Positions 42,147 through 51,059 of a stretch of 64,000 bases of DNA are shown here, one piece after another (position 1 is the stretch's first letter; each line of letters opens with the position of its first letter). The notes beneath the pieces are model-generated. The model was not told the DNA's origin. It saw only the letters and a list, made by a program, of their open reading frames with translations, and did no database searches. The position numbers and the translations under genes were made by a program. The stretch comes from CADCVQ01 sp038260305 (GTDB taxonomy: Bacteria; Actinomycetota; Thermoleophilia; Solirubrobacterales; Solirubrobacteraceae), in NCBI GenBank assembly GCA_038260305.1, contig JBBSNY010000023.1, forward strand, positions 8,434 to 72,433, given 5' to 3'.

Positions 42147-43846
42147 CGCGCGCGGCGTGCTGCGCCGCGTTGCTGACCTTGCTGCTGGCGGCACCGGCCG
42201 TGGCGCAGGAGCGCACGGCCACGCCGAAGCCGCCGGCCCCCACCGGCTCGCTGCCGGCGGTCGTGCCGCTGGACACGGCCGCGGCCTCGGGCGACGTCAC
42301 CAGCCCCCCGACCCAGAACAAGCCGCCGATCGGTCGCAAGCGCTCGGCCAACCAGATCGGTGCGATCGCCGACCGCCTGTCCGATGTGCGCCATGAGCGC
42401 CGCCGCTACCCGGGCTCCACGCGCGAGGTCTTCGAGAAGGGGCCCGCGCGCTGGCAGGTGTCGTACTTCGCGAAGGTCCCCGTCGGCCAGCCGCGCAAGG
42501 AGGTCGCCCAGGTCCTCGTCGACGACACCACCGGCGCGGTGCTCGAGCACTACACGAACTACAAGGTCGCCTGGACGATGGCGCGCGGCTACCCGGGCGC
42601 GTTCGGCCGCGTCTTGAACTCGCCGATCGTCTGGATCCCGCTGTCCGTGCTGTTCCTCGCGCCGTTCTTCATCGGGCGCCGGCCGCGGATGCTGCACCTC
42701 GACCTGCTCGTCCTGAGCGCGTTCTCGATCTCGCTGGCGTGCTTCAACGACGCCGACATCGACTGGTCCGTGCCGCTCGTCTACCCGCCGCTGCTCTACC
42801 TGCTGGGGCGGATGTTGTGGATCGGCCTGCGCTCACGCGATGTCGAGCGCCAGTTCGGCATGCCGCTCGAGCTCAACGTGCCGGTGCGCTGGCTGGCGAT
42901 CGCCATCGTCTTCCTGCTCGGCTTTCGCGTCGCGCTGAACGTCACCCGCTCGAACGTCATCGACGTCGGCTACGCGGGCGTCATCGGGGCCGATCGCTTT
43001 GCCGACGGGCGCGCCCTGTACGGCAAGTTCCCAACCGACAACGCCAACGGCGACACGTACGGGCCCGCCGTCTACGCGGCGTACGTGCCCTTCGAGCAGG
43101 CCCTGCCGTGGAGCGGACAGTGGGACGACCTGCCGGCCGCGCACGCCGCCTCGATCGCCTTCGACCTGCTCGCATGCGCGCTGTGCTTCTTGATCGGCCG
43201 GCGCGTGCGAGGGCCGGATCTCGGCGTCGTGCTCGCGTACGCGTGGGTGACGTTTCCGTTCACGCTCTACGCCTCGATGACGAACTCCAACGACGCGCTC
43301 GTCGCGGCCCTCGTGCTGGCGGCGCTGTGGGCCGCGGGCCGCCCGGCCGCGCGCGGGGTCTGGATGGCAGTGGCGGGCCTGACGAAGTTCGCCCCGTTGC
43401 TGCTCGCGCCGCTGTACGCGACGTACCCGCGCCCGAGCGTGCGGTCGGTCGGGCTCTACGCGATCGGCTTCATCGTGGCGACGCTTGCGCTCTTCGTGCC
43501 GGTCGTCGCGCACAACTCGCTGCGCAGCTTCTGGGACGCGTCGATCGCGTTTCAGTTTCAGCGCGGGTCGCCGTTCTCGCTCTGGGGCCTGTACGAGGGT
43601 CACTGGATCGACGTCGTGCAGCGCTGCGTGCAGGTCGTCGCCGTCGTCGGCGCCGTCGTGCTGGCGTTCGTCCCGCGGCGGCGTGACCTCGTCGGCCTGG
43701 CGGCGCTGACCGCGGCGATCCTGATCGCGCTGCAGCTCGGCGTGACGCACTGGTTCTACCTCTACATCCCGTGGTTCTTCCCGTTCGTGATGATCGCGTT
43801 GCTGGGCCGCTTCGGCTCGATCTCGCGCGTCTCCGTTCGCGCATGA
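42143..43846 (+). CDS. Polytopic GT-C glycosyltransferase-like protein with N-terminal extracytoplasmic domain
   Basis: 567 residues from a GTG in a GTGA overlap with GtrA. A signal-like start (CCAALLTLLLAAPAVAQ) leads to a Pro/Thr-rich linker and a small domain (WQVSYFAKVPVG, VAQVLVDDTTGAVLEHYTNY) that looks PepSY-like. About ten membrane helices follow, from VWIPLSVLFLAPFFIG onward, with WAAGRPAARGVWMAVAGLTK and THWFYLYIPWFF typical of the DUF2029/GT87 group. The sugar donor would be polyprenyl phosphate. Acceptor unknown. Confidence 0.8.
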   Translation: MTRAACCAALLTLLLAAPAVAQERTATPKPPAPTGSLPAVVPLDTAAASGDVTSPPTQNKPPIGRKRSANQIGAIADRLSDVRHERRRYPGSTREVFEKGPARWQVSYFAKVPVGQPRKEVAQVLVDDTTGAVLEHYTNYKVAWTMARGYPGAFGRVLNSPIVWIPLSVLFLAPFFIGRRPRMLHLDLLVLSAFSISLACFNDADIDWSVPLVYPPLLYLLGRMLWIGLRSRDVERQFGMPLELNVPVRWLAIAIVFLLGFRVALNVTRSNVIDVGYAGVIGADRFADGRALYGKFPTDNANGDTYGPAVYAAYVPFEQALPWSGQWDDLPAAHAASIAFDLLACALCFLIGRRVRGPDLGVVLAYAWVTFPFTLYASMTNSNDALVAALVLAALWAAGRPAARGVWMAVAGLTKFAPLLLAPLYATYPRPSVRSVGLYAIGFIVATLALFVPVVAHNSLRSFWDASIAFQFQRGSPFSLWGLYEGHWIDVVQRCVQVVAVVGAVVLAFVPRRRDLVGLAALTAAILIALQLGVTHWFYLYIPWFFPFVMIALLGRFGSISRVSVRA

Positions 43847-45030
43847 GCACCCGCGTCCAGCTGGCGCTCGCGGGGCTCGCGCTTGCGGTCCTGTGGGCAC
43901 TCGCGACGACGATCGGCCCGTTCTCGGACACGTCGGTCAACGACCTCTACGTCTATCGGACATACGCCGAGCTGTTCGTCCACGGCTCGCTGCCATACCT
44001 CGACATCGGCTTCGAGTACCCGCCGCTCGCGGCGCTGCCGATCGGCTTGGCCGGCATTCCCGGGACCGACGAGGCGACGTATGCCGTGAGCTTCGCGGTG
44101 CTGATGGCGGGCTGCGCGCTGGTCGGCCAGCAGCTCGTCGCGCGCTTGGCCGGTGCTTCGGATCGCGACCGCGTCGTCGTCGCCTGGCTGATGGCGCTGA
44201 CGCCGATCGTCATCGGCGCGGCAGTGCGCACGCACTTCGACGCGCTGCCGATCGCGATCGCGATCGGCGGGCTGCTCGCGCTGGCCTGCGACCGGCAGTC
44301 ACTCGGGTTCGCCCTGCTCGGCATCGGGACGATGACGAAGCTGTTCCCCGGCCTGCTCGCCGCGGTCGCGTTCGTGTGGCTGTTCTTCGGGCGCCGCGAG
44401 CGGGTCGCGGCGCTGCGCGGGGGCGCGATCTTCGTCGCCGTCGTGCTCGCGATCTCGCTGCCGTTCGCCGGCAGCGGCTACCTCGACTCGTTCACCTTCC
44501 ATCTCGATCGGCCGGTGCAGATCGAGTCGACGCCGGCGAGCGTCCTGTTCGCGCTCGGCGGCTCGGACGTCACCGGCACGAACCTGCGCCCCGACCGCTT
44601 CAAGTCCAACGGCCTCGACGGCGGCCGCGCCGATGCGGTCGAGGCGATCTTCGGGCTCGCGCTCGTCGTGGCGCTCGCGGCGATCATCGCGCTGGCCACG
44701 CGCCGCCCCGATCCGCGGCACCTCGTGATGACCGGCTTCGCCGCGCTGCTGGCGTTCGTGACGCTCGGCAAGGTGTTCTCGCCGCAGTACGTCATCTGGC
44801 TCGCCCCGTTCGCTGCGCTCGCGTGGGTCTGGCGAGAACGGGCCGTCGCGCTCCTAGTCGGCCTCGCGATCGTGCTCACGCACGTCGAGTTCCCGAGCCG
44901 CTACTTCGACCTCATCAACGAGCGCCACAACGTCATCTGGATCGTCGGCGTCCGCAACGCGCTCCTTCTGGCGGCGCTCGTCATGCTCGTCGTCGGGCTG
45001 GCGCGACCGCGAGCGGCGCGCTTCGCCTGA
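43843..45030 (+). CDS. DUF2029/GT87-type polyprenyl-phosphate mannosyltransferase-like protein
   Basis: 395 residues from an ATG in an ATGA overlap with the preceding gene. It has nine or ten membrane helices. The extracytoplasmic acidic motif YRTYAELFVHGSLPYLDIGF then EYPPLAALPI is characteristic of this family. The later GKVFSPQYVIWLAPF is also conserved in it. The three coupled genes (GtrA and two GT-C proteins) probably act on one envelope glycan. Confidence 0.85.
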   Translation: MSTRVQLALAGLALAVLWALATTIGPFSDTSVNDLYVYRTYAELFVHGSLPYLDIGFEYPPLAALPIGLAGIPGTDEATYAVSFAVLMAGCALVGQQLVARLAGASDRDRVVVAWLMALTPIVIGAAVRTHFDALPIAIAIGGLLALACDRQSLGFALLGIGTMTKLFPGLLAAVAFVWLFFGRRERVAALRGGAIFVAVVLAISLPFAGSGYLDSFTFHLDRPVQIESTPASVLFALGGSDVTGTNLRPDRFKSNGLDGGRADAVEAIFGLALVVALAAIIALATRRPDPRHLVMTGFAALLAFVTLGKVFSPQYVIWLAPFAALAWVWRERAVALLVGLAIVLTHVEFPSRYFDLINERHNVIWIVGVRNALLLAALVMLVVGLARPRAARFA

Positions 45031-45040
45031 GCGACGCGCC

Positions 45041-45361
45041 TCAGCAATCGAGCGTGGCCTCGGCCGCCCCGCAGATCTCGTGGACACGCGGCCCCAGCGC
45101 GCCCAGCCGGCGCACGAGCATCGACTTCGGAAACGATCGCAGGTTGTCGAATGAAGCGACCGAGGCCACGGGCAGTCCTTCTTCGGACCCGAGAGCGATC
45201 TCGCTGGGGAGCCCCCGGATGCGCGTCGTGACGGGAGCCACCAGGACCCGCTGCATCACGTCGTTGGCCGCGTCCCGACTGACGACAAGAAACGGCCGGC
45301 CCTTCTCGTCGGGTGTCTCGCCCCACCAGACGTCACCACGGGCTACCACCACCGCTCCCAC
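45041..45361 (-). CDS. mazF: MazF/PemK-family toxin (endoribonuclease)
   Basis: 106 residues from a GTG; other GTGs three and four codons later are possible. The fold opens with RGDVWWGETPDEKGRPFLVV and continues RVLVAPVTTRIRGLPSEIAL, matching MazF/PemK mRNA interferases. It overlaps the end of the antitoxin gene by 19 nt or slightly less, so the two are translated together. The plus-strand glycosyltransferase gene ends 10 nt away. Confidence 0.88.
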   Translation of the reverse strand: MGAVVVARGDVWWGETPDEKGRPFLVVSRDAANDVMQRVLVAPVTTRIRGLPSEIALGSEEGLPVASVASFDNLRSFPKSMLVRRLGALGPRVHEICGAAEATLDC

Positions 45362-45606
45362 GGCTCGTCGCAGATGGCGTCCGTCGCGAGGCGCGCGGCT
45401 TCCGCCATCTCCTCGTCCGTCTCGGGCAGTCGACGCATGGCGTCCCGGTAGCTCTGATCGACGGCGGCACTTCGGTGCGCTTCGACGATCGCCTCGAGTC
45501 CGCTACGCACCGCTTGCGAGCGGCTGTCGAACCTCCCGTCCTCGACCAATCGGTCGATGTCCCCAAGCAACTCCTCCGGAAGCTTGATCGCGATCTGCTT
45601 CGTCAT
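45343..45606 (-). CDS. Ribbon-helix-helix antitoxin of the MazF pair
   Basis: 87 residues from the ATG giving MTKQIAIKLPEELLGDIDRL. The N-terminal strand and two helices (to SRSQAVRSGLEAIVEAH) are of the CopG/Arc ribbon-helix-helix type. The C-terminal half is acidic and would wrap the toxin. The open frame extends 25 codons upstream, but that stretch holds the operator palindrome, so the shorter start is preferred. It should repress its own promoter. Confidence 0.85.
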   Translation of the reverse strand: MTKQIAIKLPEELLGDIDRLVEDGRFDSRSQAVRSGLEAIVEAHRSAAVDQSYRDAMRRLPETDEEMAEAARLATDAICDEPWERWW

Positions 45607-45617
45607 ACTCAGAGTAT
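45605..45617. promoter_or_regulatory. Palindromic operator candidate at the antitoxin start
   Basis: ATACTC-A-GAGTAT is a perfect 6-bp inverted repeat with one central base, lying exactly at the antitoxin start codon. ATACCC occurs twice nearby (45616 and 45629) and ACCCAG/CTGGGT form a further 6-bp repeat (45618-45641). Size and place suit a ribbon-helix-helix dimer site. Confidence 0.55.
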
Positions 45618-45652
45618 ACCCAGGCGTCATACCCGCTGGGTGTGGGGTCACA

Positions 45653-46078
45653 TCAGAAGTCGCGGGCCTCGATGCCGTCAAACCGTCGAAAGTCGCGGTC
45701 GCGGGTGTAGATCACGCGCACCTCGTGCTGTCGCATAAGTGCCGCGAGATGCGAGTCGGGCACGTCATTGCCGCGGGTTCGCTCTCCTGCCACCGCTCGG
45801 TAGTGCTGCCAGAACCCTGGCATCTCACCGGGCACTCTTACATGTGGAAGTCCGATCAACTGCTCGACGTTGTGCAGAGCCGTCGCCGGAGCCAGCGGCC
45901 TGGGCAGAATCGCCGGGTGCGTGACGAGCCGCAGGTAGCCCAGCATCGCCGGCCAGAAGAGGTACAGCACCGAGGAGCCCGCCGCCAGGCGCTCGAGCAG
46001 ATCTCGTGCGGCGTCGTGCGCCGGATCCGATGCATTCGAGGCGTAGACGAGGACGTTCCTATCGACCGTGACGCTCAC
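45653..46078 (-). CDS. vapC: PIN-domain toxin (VapC family)
   Basis: 141 residues from a GTG that overlaps the antitoxin stop (GTGA). PIN acidic residues are visible: Asp in VTVDRNVLVYASNAS, Glu in HNVEQLIG, and Asp residues in NDVPDSHLAALM and IYTRDRDFRRF. VapC toxins cut tRNA or rRNA. The Asp-Arg-Asn opening is a slight variant of the more common DxN. A longer upstream frame lies within the antitoxin gene and is not used. Confidence 0.87.
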   Translation of the reverse strand: MSVTVDRNVLVYASNASDPAHDAARDLLERLAAGSSVLYLFWPAMLGYLRLVTHPAILPRPLAPATALHNVEQLIGLPHVRVPGEMPGFWQHYRAVAGERTRGNDVPDSHLAALMRQHEVRVIYTRDRDFRRFDGIEARDF

Positions 46079-46308
46079 GACGATCCGTCGAGCACGGCGC
46101 GAACGGCTTCCTTGTCCTCCAGGTCGATGCGAGGCACCCCGAGGTCGTGCGAGACCCACTCGAACGACGGCGTCGGCGCCTCATCGTCGACAAGCGCGCG
46201 GGCCAACAGCTCGGAGGCCACGCGACCCATGCTCTTGCCGTCGCGCTCGCCGAGGCGCCTCAGTTCGCGGAGCACCGATGGATCCAGGTCGAGCGTCGTA
46301 CGCGGCAT
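46075..46308 (-). CDS. vapB: VapB-type antitoxin
   Basis: 77 residues. The start MPRTTLDLDPSVLRELRRLG is a ribbon-helix-helix opening. The acidic C-terminal part (RIDLEDKEAVRAVLDGSS) would bind the PIN toxin encoded downstream with a 4-nt overlap. It is expected to bind the inverted repeat directly upstream. Confidence 0.85.
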   Translation of the reverse strand: MPRTTLDLDPSVLRELRRLGERDGKSMGRVASELLARALVDDEAPTPSFEWVSHDLGVPRIDLEDKEAVRAVLDGSS

Positions 46309-46351
46309 GATGTGTGATGCTAACAGTCAGCGCATCAGATGCGACACATCA
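46308..46351. promoter_or_regulatory. Inverted repeat upstream of vapB, operator candidate
   Basis: TGATGTGT and its exact complement ACACATCA are separated by 28 nt. The left arm touches the vapB ATG and the right arm touches the stop of ymdB. The gap also holds GTGTGATG-like sequence. The spacing allows two antitoxin dimers to bind. Confidence 0.45.
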
Positions 46352-47143
46352 CACCGCCGGCAGCAGGAGCTGCTCGATCGACTCCGCGCGCAGCGGCTCG
46401 GCGGCGCAGCGGATCAGCACGCCCATCAGCCACGGGTCCTCGTCCGCGGTTTCGTAGCGCTCGTGCATGTATGTCACGAAGCCGCGGATCGACTGTTCCT
46501 TGACGACGCCGATGACGCCGCCACGCGGACCGGTCATGCCGACGTCGGTGATGTAGGCGGTGCCGCCCGGCAGAACGCGGGCGTCGGCCGTCGGGACGTG
46601 GGTGTGGGTGCCGACGACGGCGCTCACCCGGCCGTCGAGGTGCCAGCCGAGCGCGACCTTCTCGCTCGTCGCCTCGGCGTGGAAGTCGACGAGCACGTGG
46701 TCGACGCGACCGGCGAGTTCGCCCAGCGCGGCGTCGATCGAGGTGAACGCCGGGTGCCCGGCGCGCAGGAAGAGGTTGCCGCTGAGGTTCACGACCCCGA
46801 GGCGCACGTCGTCGCGCTCGACCACGCAGACCCCGTGACCGGGCTGATTGCGCAGATAGTTATACGGCCGCAGGATCTCGGCGCGCTCGTCGAGGTAGGG
46901 GAAGATGTCGCGGCGGTGGAAGGCGTGGTTGCCGAGCGTAATGACGTCGACGCCCGCCCGAAACAGCTCGTCGGCGATCTTCGGGGTGATGCCGAGGCCG
47001 CCGGCGGCGTTCTCGCCGTTGACGACGACGAACGTCGGCGCATGGCGCTCGCGCAGGATGGGCAGAAGGCCGAGCAACGTGTGCTTGCCCAGCGATCCGA
47101 CGACATCTCCGACGAACAGCAGGGTCGCGGAAGCCTCGGGCAC
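46349..47143 (-). CDS. YmdB-family metallophosphoesterase (cyclic nucleotide phosphodiesterase)
   Basis: 264 residues. Metal and active-site motifs of the family appear in order: FVGDVVGSLG, VVNGENAAGGLG, LGNHAFHRRD, DFHAEATSEKVALGW and GTHTHVPTADARVLP. In Bacillus the family member YmdB cleaves 2',3'-cyclic nucleotides and affects RNA turnover and biofilm. The gene is divergent from the AI-2E transporter gene with a 20-nt gap. Confidence 0.92.
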   Translation of the reverse strand: MPEASATLLFVGDVVGSLGKHTLLGLLPILRERHAPTFVVVNGENAAGGLGITPKIADELFRAGVDVITLGNHAFHRRDIFPYLDERAEILRPYNYLRNQPGHGVCVVERDDVRLGVVNLSGNLFLRAGHPAFTSIDAALGELAGRVDHVLVDFHAEATSEKVALGWHLDGRVSAVVGTHTHVPTADARVLPGGTAYITDVGMTGPRGGVIGVVKEQSIRGFVTYMHERYETADEDPWLMGVLIRCAAEPLRAESIEQLLLPAV

Positions 47144-47163
47144 AACGCATACTCTGACGTGGG

Positions 47164-48513
47164 ATGGCTGACGAGGCCGAGACCCCGCCCGAACCGGCGC
47201 CGCGGATCGTCGCGCCGGTCGTCGTGGCGCGCTGGGTGCAGCTCGTCCTGCTGCCGCTCAGCGTGCTCGCGCTGTACGCGCTCGCGCACGCCGCCGGGGT
47301 CGTCCTGCTGCTGTTCGTCGTCGCGGCCGTCCTGGCGCTGATCCTCAACCCGCTCGTCGCGCTCGTGCAGCGCGCGCGCCTGCCGCGGACGCTCGCGGTG
47401 ATCGTCGTCTACGCGTCGTTCTTCACGGTGCTGCCCGTCGCGGGCTTCCTGCTGTCGGGCCCCGTCTCCAACCAGGCGACGTCGTTCGCCAACGACGTGC
47501 CGGGGCTCGTCGACGACGCCAGCGGCTCGCTCGACGACATCCAGCGCTTCTTCGACGACAAGGGCATCAACGTCCAGATCAAGGGCCAGACCGACAGCGC
47601 CCTGGCCTCGCTGCAGAAGCAGATCGTCGCCGGATCCGGGCAGATCGTGGCGGTCACCGGCGAGCTGCTCGGGCGGCTGCTCGAGCTGTCGTTCTACATG
47701 ATCCTCGTGCTCGTCCTGTCGATCTACATGCTCGTCTACGGGCCCGAGATCGGGCGTCTCGTGCGCACGGTGATGCCGCCCGGCGACGGCACGCCGCAGG
47801 ACGACTTCCCGACGCGCATCCAGCACGCCGTCGCCGGATACGTGCGCGGGCAGCTCCTGTTCAGCGTCATCATGGGCCTCAGCGCCGGCACCGCGCTGTG
47901 GCTCTTCGGGGTGCTCGGCATCTTCCCCGACGGGCGCACGTACGCCTTCGCGTTCGGGGTCTTCTTCGGGCTCATGGAGCTCGTGCCCTACGTCGGGCCA
48001 CTGCTCGGCGCGCTGCCGCCGGTGATCGTCGCGCTCGTACAGGACCCGCTGACGGCGGTCTGGGTCGGGCTGCTGTTCCTCGCCCTCCAGCAGCTCGAGG
48101 GCCACGTCGTCGCGCCGAACGTCTTCGGGCGCTCGCTGCGGCTGAACCCGCTGCTCGTGATCCTGGCCCTGCTGCTCGGCGGCGAGCTCTATGGCTTCGT
48201 CGGCGCGCTCGTCGCGCTGCCGATCGCCGCGATCCTGCGCGAGACCATCGTCTACCTCAGGCGCCACCTCGTCTTCGAGGCGTGGGGCAGCGGGCAGCCG
48301 CTGCTGATGAGCCAGCCGGGCGCGGCGGTGCTCGATCGCGGCGCGCCGCCGCGCGAGCCGATCACGCTGGAGCCGCGCCAGCCGGAACCGCAGCCGGCCG
48401 AGCCCCAGCCAGCCGTGCCGGAGCCGGCCGCGCCGGAGCCAGCCGTGCCGGAGCCGCCTGCGGCCGCTCCCGGCGACGAGCCCGCGCCGCGGCCGCCGAG
48501 CCGCCCCGATTGA
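47164..48513 (+). CDS. AI-2E/PerM-family transporter
   Basis: 449 residues. The usual eight membrane helices are visible, with a long extracytoplasmic helical segment after the third (about 100-165) and the late motif GPLLGALPPVIVALVQDP. The signature GHVVAPNVFGRSLRLNPLLV is conserved in the family. The last about 70 residues are a Pro/Glu/Ala-rich cytoplasmic tail with PEPAxPEP-type repeats. Members export various small molecules; the substrate is unknown. Confidence 0.88.
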   Translation: MADEAETPPEPAPRIVAPVVVARWVQLVLLPLSVLALYALAHAAGVVLLLFVVAAVLALILNPLVALVQRARLPRTLAVIVVYASFFTVLPVAGFLLSGPVSNQATSFANDVPGLVDDASGSLDDIQRFFDDKGINVQIKGQTDSALASLQKQIVAGSGQIVAVTGELLGRLLELSFYMILVLVLSIYMLVYGPEIGRLVRTVMPPGDGTPQDDFPTRIQHAVAGYVRGQLLFSVIMGLSAGTALWLFGVLGIFPDGRTYAFAFGVFFGLMELVPYVGPLLGALPPVIVALVQDPLTAVWVGLLFLALQQLEGHVVAPNVFGRSLRLNPLLVILALLLGGELYGFVGALVALPIAAILRETIVYLRRHLVFEAWGSGQPLLMSQPGAAVLDRGAPPREPITLEPRQPEPQPAEPQPAVPEPAAPEPAVPEPPAAAPGDEPAPRPPSRPD

Positions 48514-48526
48514 CGCGACTCAGACT

Positions 48527-49003
48527 TCAGGCGTGCAGGTCGTCGACCCAGCGCACGGCTTGAGGCTCGAGCTCGACGTCGGGCAGGTCGAGGTTCACGA
48601 CGACCGGCTCCTGGCCCGAGCGCACGAGCACGCACGACAGCGGCGCCTCCGGATCGGCGTTGATCTCCTGGTGGGGCACGTAGGGCGGGACGAAGATGAA
48701 GTCCCCCGGGCCCGCGTCGGCGACGTACTCGAGTCGCGACCCCCAGCGCATCCGCGCACGCCCGCTGACGACGTAGATGACGCTCTCGACCGGACCGTGA
48801 TGATGGGCGCCGGTCTTCGCGTCGGGGTGGATGACCACGGTCCCGGCCCACAGCTTCTCGGCGCCCGCGCGCGCGGTCGTGATCGCGGCGGCGCGGCTCA
48901 TGCCCGGCGTCTGCGGCGTGTTGGCATCGAGCTCGCCGGCACGCACCACCCGCACGCCATCCAGACGCCAGTCCGACGAGGACTCAGCGGGCTCAACGCT
49001 CAT
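48527..49003 (-). CDS. Cupin-domain protein
   Basis: 158 residues from the ATG giving MSVEPAESSSDWRLDGVRVV. A single cupin barrel shows the metal motif GAHHHGPVESVIYVVSG and the second motif FVPPYVPHQEIN with its His. It may bind iron or another metal, but enzyme activity is not evident. It is divergent from the catalase-like gene 66 nt away. Confidence 0.85.
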   Translation of the reverse strand: MSVEPAESSSDWRLDGVRVVRAGELDANTPQTPGMSRAAAITTARAGAEKLWAGTVVIHPDAKTGAHHHGPVESVIYVVSGRARMRWGSRLEYVADAGPGDFIFVPPYVPHQEINADPEAPLSCVLVRSGQEPVVVNLDLPDVELEPQAVRWVDDLHA

Positions 49004-49069
49004 GACGCTGAAGTATGAGGCGCGACGGTCGATACTCCAGGCAAGCGATCGCGACAGGAGCCCATCGAC

Positions 49070-50047
49070 GTGACGACGAACCCACAGGACCTCGGTGGCC
49101 CGGAGCGTGTCACCCGCACGCTGCACAACATGGAATCAAACGTCGGCTACGTGCCGGGCTTTCGCCGCGCGCACGCCCGCGGCGTCGCGTTTCGCGGTAG
49201 CTTCACCGCGACCCCGGAGGCCGCCGCGCTGACCGTCGCGCCGCACATGCAGGGCGACGCGATCGACGTCGTCGTGCGCCTGTCAAACGGCGCCGGCAAC
49301 CCGTACACCGTCGACAAGAGCTCCGACCGCAAGGGCGCGGTCATGGGGCTCGCCGTCCGCTTCGCGCTGCCCGACGGGAGCACGGCGGAGTGGGCCGCGC
49401 TGAACATCCCAGACTTCCCGGCGCACGTGCCCGACGACTTCGCCGGCCTCGCGGGCGCGCAGAAGAAGAACAGGAAGGGCAAGCCCAACCCGCTGCGGCT
49501 CGCGGCGTTCGTGATCATGCACCTCCAGGTCCTCCCCGGCCTCAAGGCGATCCTCGGCGTCGTCACCGCGCAGAGCTTCGCGACGCAGCGCTACAACGGG
49601 TTGCACGCCTACTTCCTCGTCGACGCCGACGGCACCCGGCGCGCCTTTCGCTACCGCTGGATCCCACGCGCAGGCGTGCATGGGATCACGCCCGCCGAGG
49701 ACAAGCTGCTGCCGCCGCAGTTCCTGATCTCCGAGATCAAGCAGCGCGTCGCCCGCGAGCCGATCGCCTGGGACCTTGTCTTCCAGCTCGCCGAGCCGGG
49801 CGATGAGACCGACGACATGACGAAGCACTGGCCCGAGACCCGCCCGCAGGTCACGGCCGGACGGCTCGTCGTCGAGACCCTGCACGAGAACCAGGACCAG
49901 GTCGACCGCTCGATGTTCGACCCGACGCTCGTGCCGGCGGGGATCGAGGTCTCGGCCGACCCCGTGCTGCACTTCCGCTCGGAGATCTACATCGAGTCCC
50001 AGAAGCGCCGCCTGGCCGAGCGAAAGCCCACGATCACGTCGGAATAG
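49070..50047 (+). CDS. Small catalase-family heme peroxidase
   Basis: 325 residues from a GTG with AGGAG about 9 nt upstream. Heme-pocket features of the catalase core are present: the distal His in AHARGVAFRGSFTA, the Asn region VVRLSNGAGNPY, and the FVIMHLQVLPG segment. QRYNGLHAYFLVDADGTRRA is a conserved catalase strand. The protein lacks the large catalase termini, as in SrpA-like catalase-related peroxidases. It lies just upstream of hemB, so heme supply and use are linked here. Confidence 0.88.
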   Translation: MTTNPQDLGGPERVTRTLHNMESNVGYVPGFRRAHARGVAFRGSFTATPEAAALTVAPHMQGDAIDVVVRLSNGAGNPYTVDKSSDRKGAVMGLAVRFALPDGSTAEWAALNIPDFPAHVPDDFAGLAGAQKKNRKGKPNPLRLAAFVIMHLQVLPGLKAILGVVTAQSFATQRYNGLHAYFLVDADGTRRAFRYRWIPRAGVHGITPAEDKLLPPQFLISEIKQRVAREPIAWDLVFQLAEPGDETDDMTKHWPETRPQVTAGRLVVETLHENQDQVDRSMFDPTLVPAGIEVSADPVLHFRSEIYIESQKRRLAERKPTITSE

Positions 50048-50087
50048 GCGCGGAACGGGCGTCGGCGCGAGCTACCCTTCGTGGTCG

Positions 50088-51059
50088 ATGCCCTTCCCCG
50101 CGACACGCCTGCGCCGGCTGCGCTGCACCGCGGTCCTGCGCGACCTCGTGCGCGAGACGCGCCTCAGCGCATCCGACCTCGTGCTGCCGCTGTTCGTGCA
50201 GTCCAAGCCCGGCCGCGAGCCGATCGCCGCGCTGCCCGGGGTCGATCGCCTCGGTATCGGCGCCGCCGTCGAGGAGGCGGGCGCGGCCCAGGCGCTCGGC
50301 CTGCCGGCCGTGTTGCTGTTCGGGATCCCCGACGCCAAGGACGCCGAGGGCACGGGCGCCTACGACGACGAGGGCATCGTCCAGCTCGCGACGCGCGCGA
50401 TCAAGGAGGCGCACCCCGAGCTGCTCGTCATCACCGACGTCTGCCTGTGCGAGTACACCGACCACGGCCACTGCGGGTTGATCGACGCCCACGGTGGCGT
50501 GGACAACGACTCGAGCGTCGAGCTCATCGCCCGCACCGCCGTCTCGCACGCGCGCGCCGGTGCCGATGTCGTCGCGCCGAGCGACATGATGGACGGGCGG
50601 ATCGGCGCCGTCCGCGCGGCGCTCGACGAGGAGGGCTTCTCCGACACACCGATCATTGCCTACAGCGCCAAGTTCGCCTCGGCGTTCTACGGGCCGTTTC
50701 GCGAGGCTGCCGGCTCGACGCCGGCCTTCGGCGACCGCCGCGCCTACCAGATGGATCCCGCCAACGGCAACGAGGCCGTACGCGAGGCGCTGCTCGACGT
50801 CCAGGAGGGCGCCGACGTCGTCATGGTCAAGCCCGCGCTCGCATATCTCGACGTCATCCGCCGGGTGAAGGACGCCACGCACTTGCCCGTTGCCGCTTAC
50901 AACGTCAGCGGCGAGTATGCGATGGTGAAGGCGGGCGCGGCAGCCGGCGCGCTCGACGAGCGCGCCGTGGTCCTGGAGACGTTGACCTCCATCCGCCGCG
51001 CAGGCGCCGACATCATCATCAGCTACCACGCGAAGGACGCAGCCCTGTGGATCAAGTGA
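50088..51059 (+). CDS. hemB: Porphobilinogen synthase (delta-aminolevulinate dehydratase)
   Basis: 323 residues. The zinc-type metal site is DVCLCEYTDHGHCG, and the Schiff-base lysines are in AYSAKFASAFYGPFREAAGS and MVKPALAYLDVI. It joins two 5-aminolevulinate molecules into porphobilinogen. Its TGA overlaps the GTG of the next gene, an AhbA/B-like protein, and hemL follows. The cluster therefore carries two early tetrapyrrole steps around one late, unusual one. Confidence 0.95.
   Translation: MPFPATRLRRLRCTAVLRDLVRETRLSASDLVLPLFVQSKPGREPIAALPGVDRLGIGAAVEEAGAAQALGLPAVLLFGIPDAKDAEGTGAYDDEGIVQLATRAIKEAHPELLVITDVCLCEYTDHGHCGLIDAHGGVDNDSSVELIARTAVSHARAGADVVAPSDMMDGRIGAVRAALDEEGFSDTPIIAYSAKFASAFYGPFREAAGSTPAFGDRRAYQMDPANGNEAVREALLDVQEGADVVMVKPALAYLDVIRRVKDATHLPVAAYNVSGEYAMVKAGAAAGALDERAVVLETLTSIRRAGADIIISYHAKDAALWIK

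Noticed and set aside
50048..50087. Riboswitch before hemB
   Set aside because: The gap is only 40 nt, too short for a known riboswitch.
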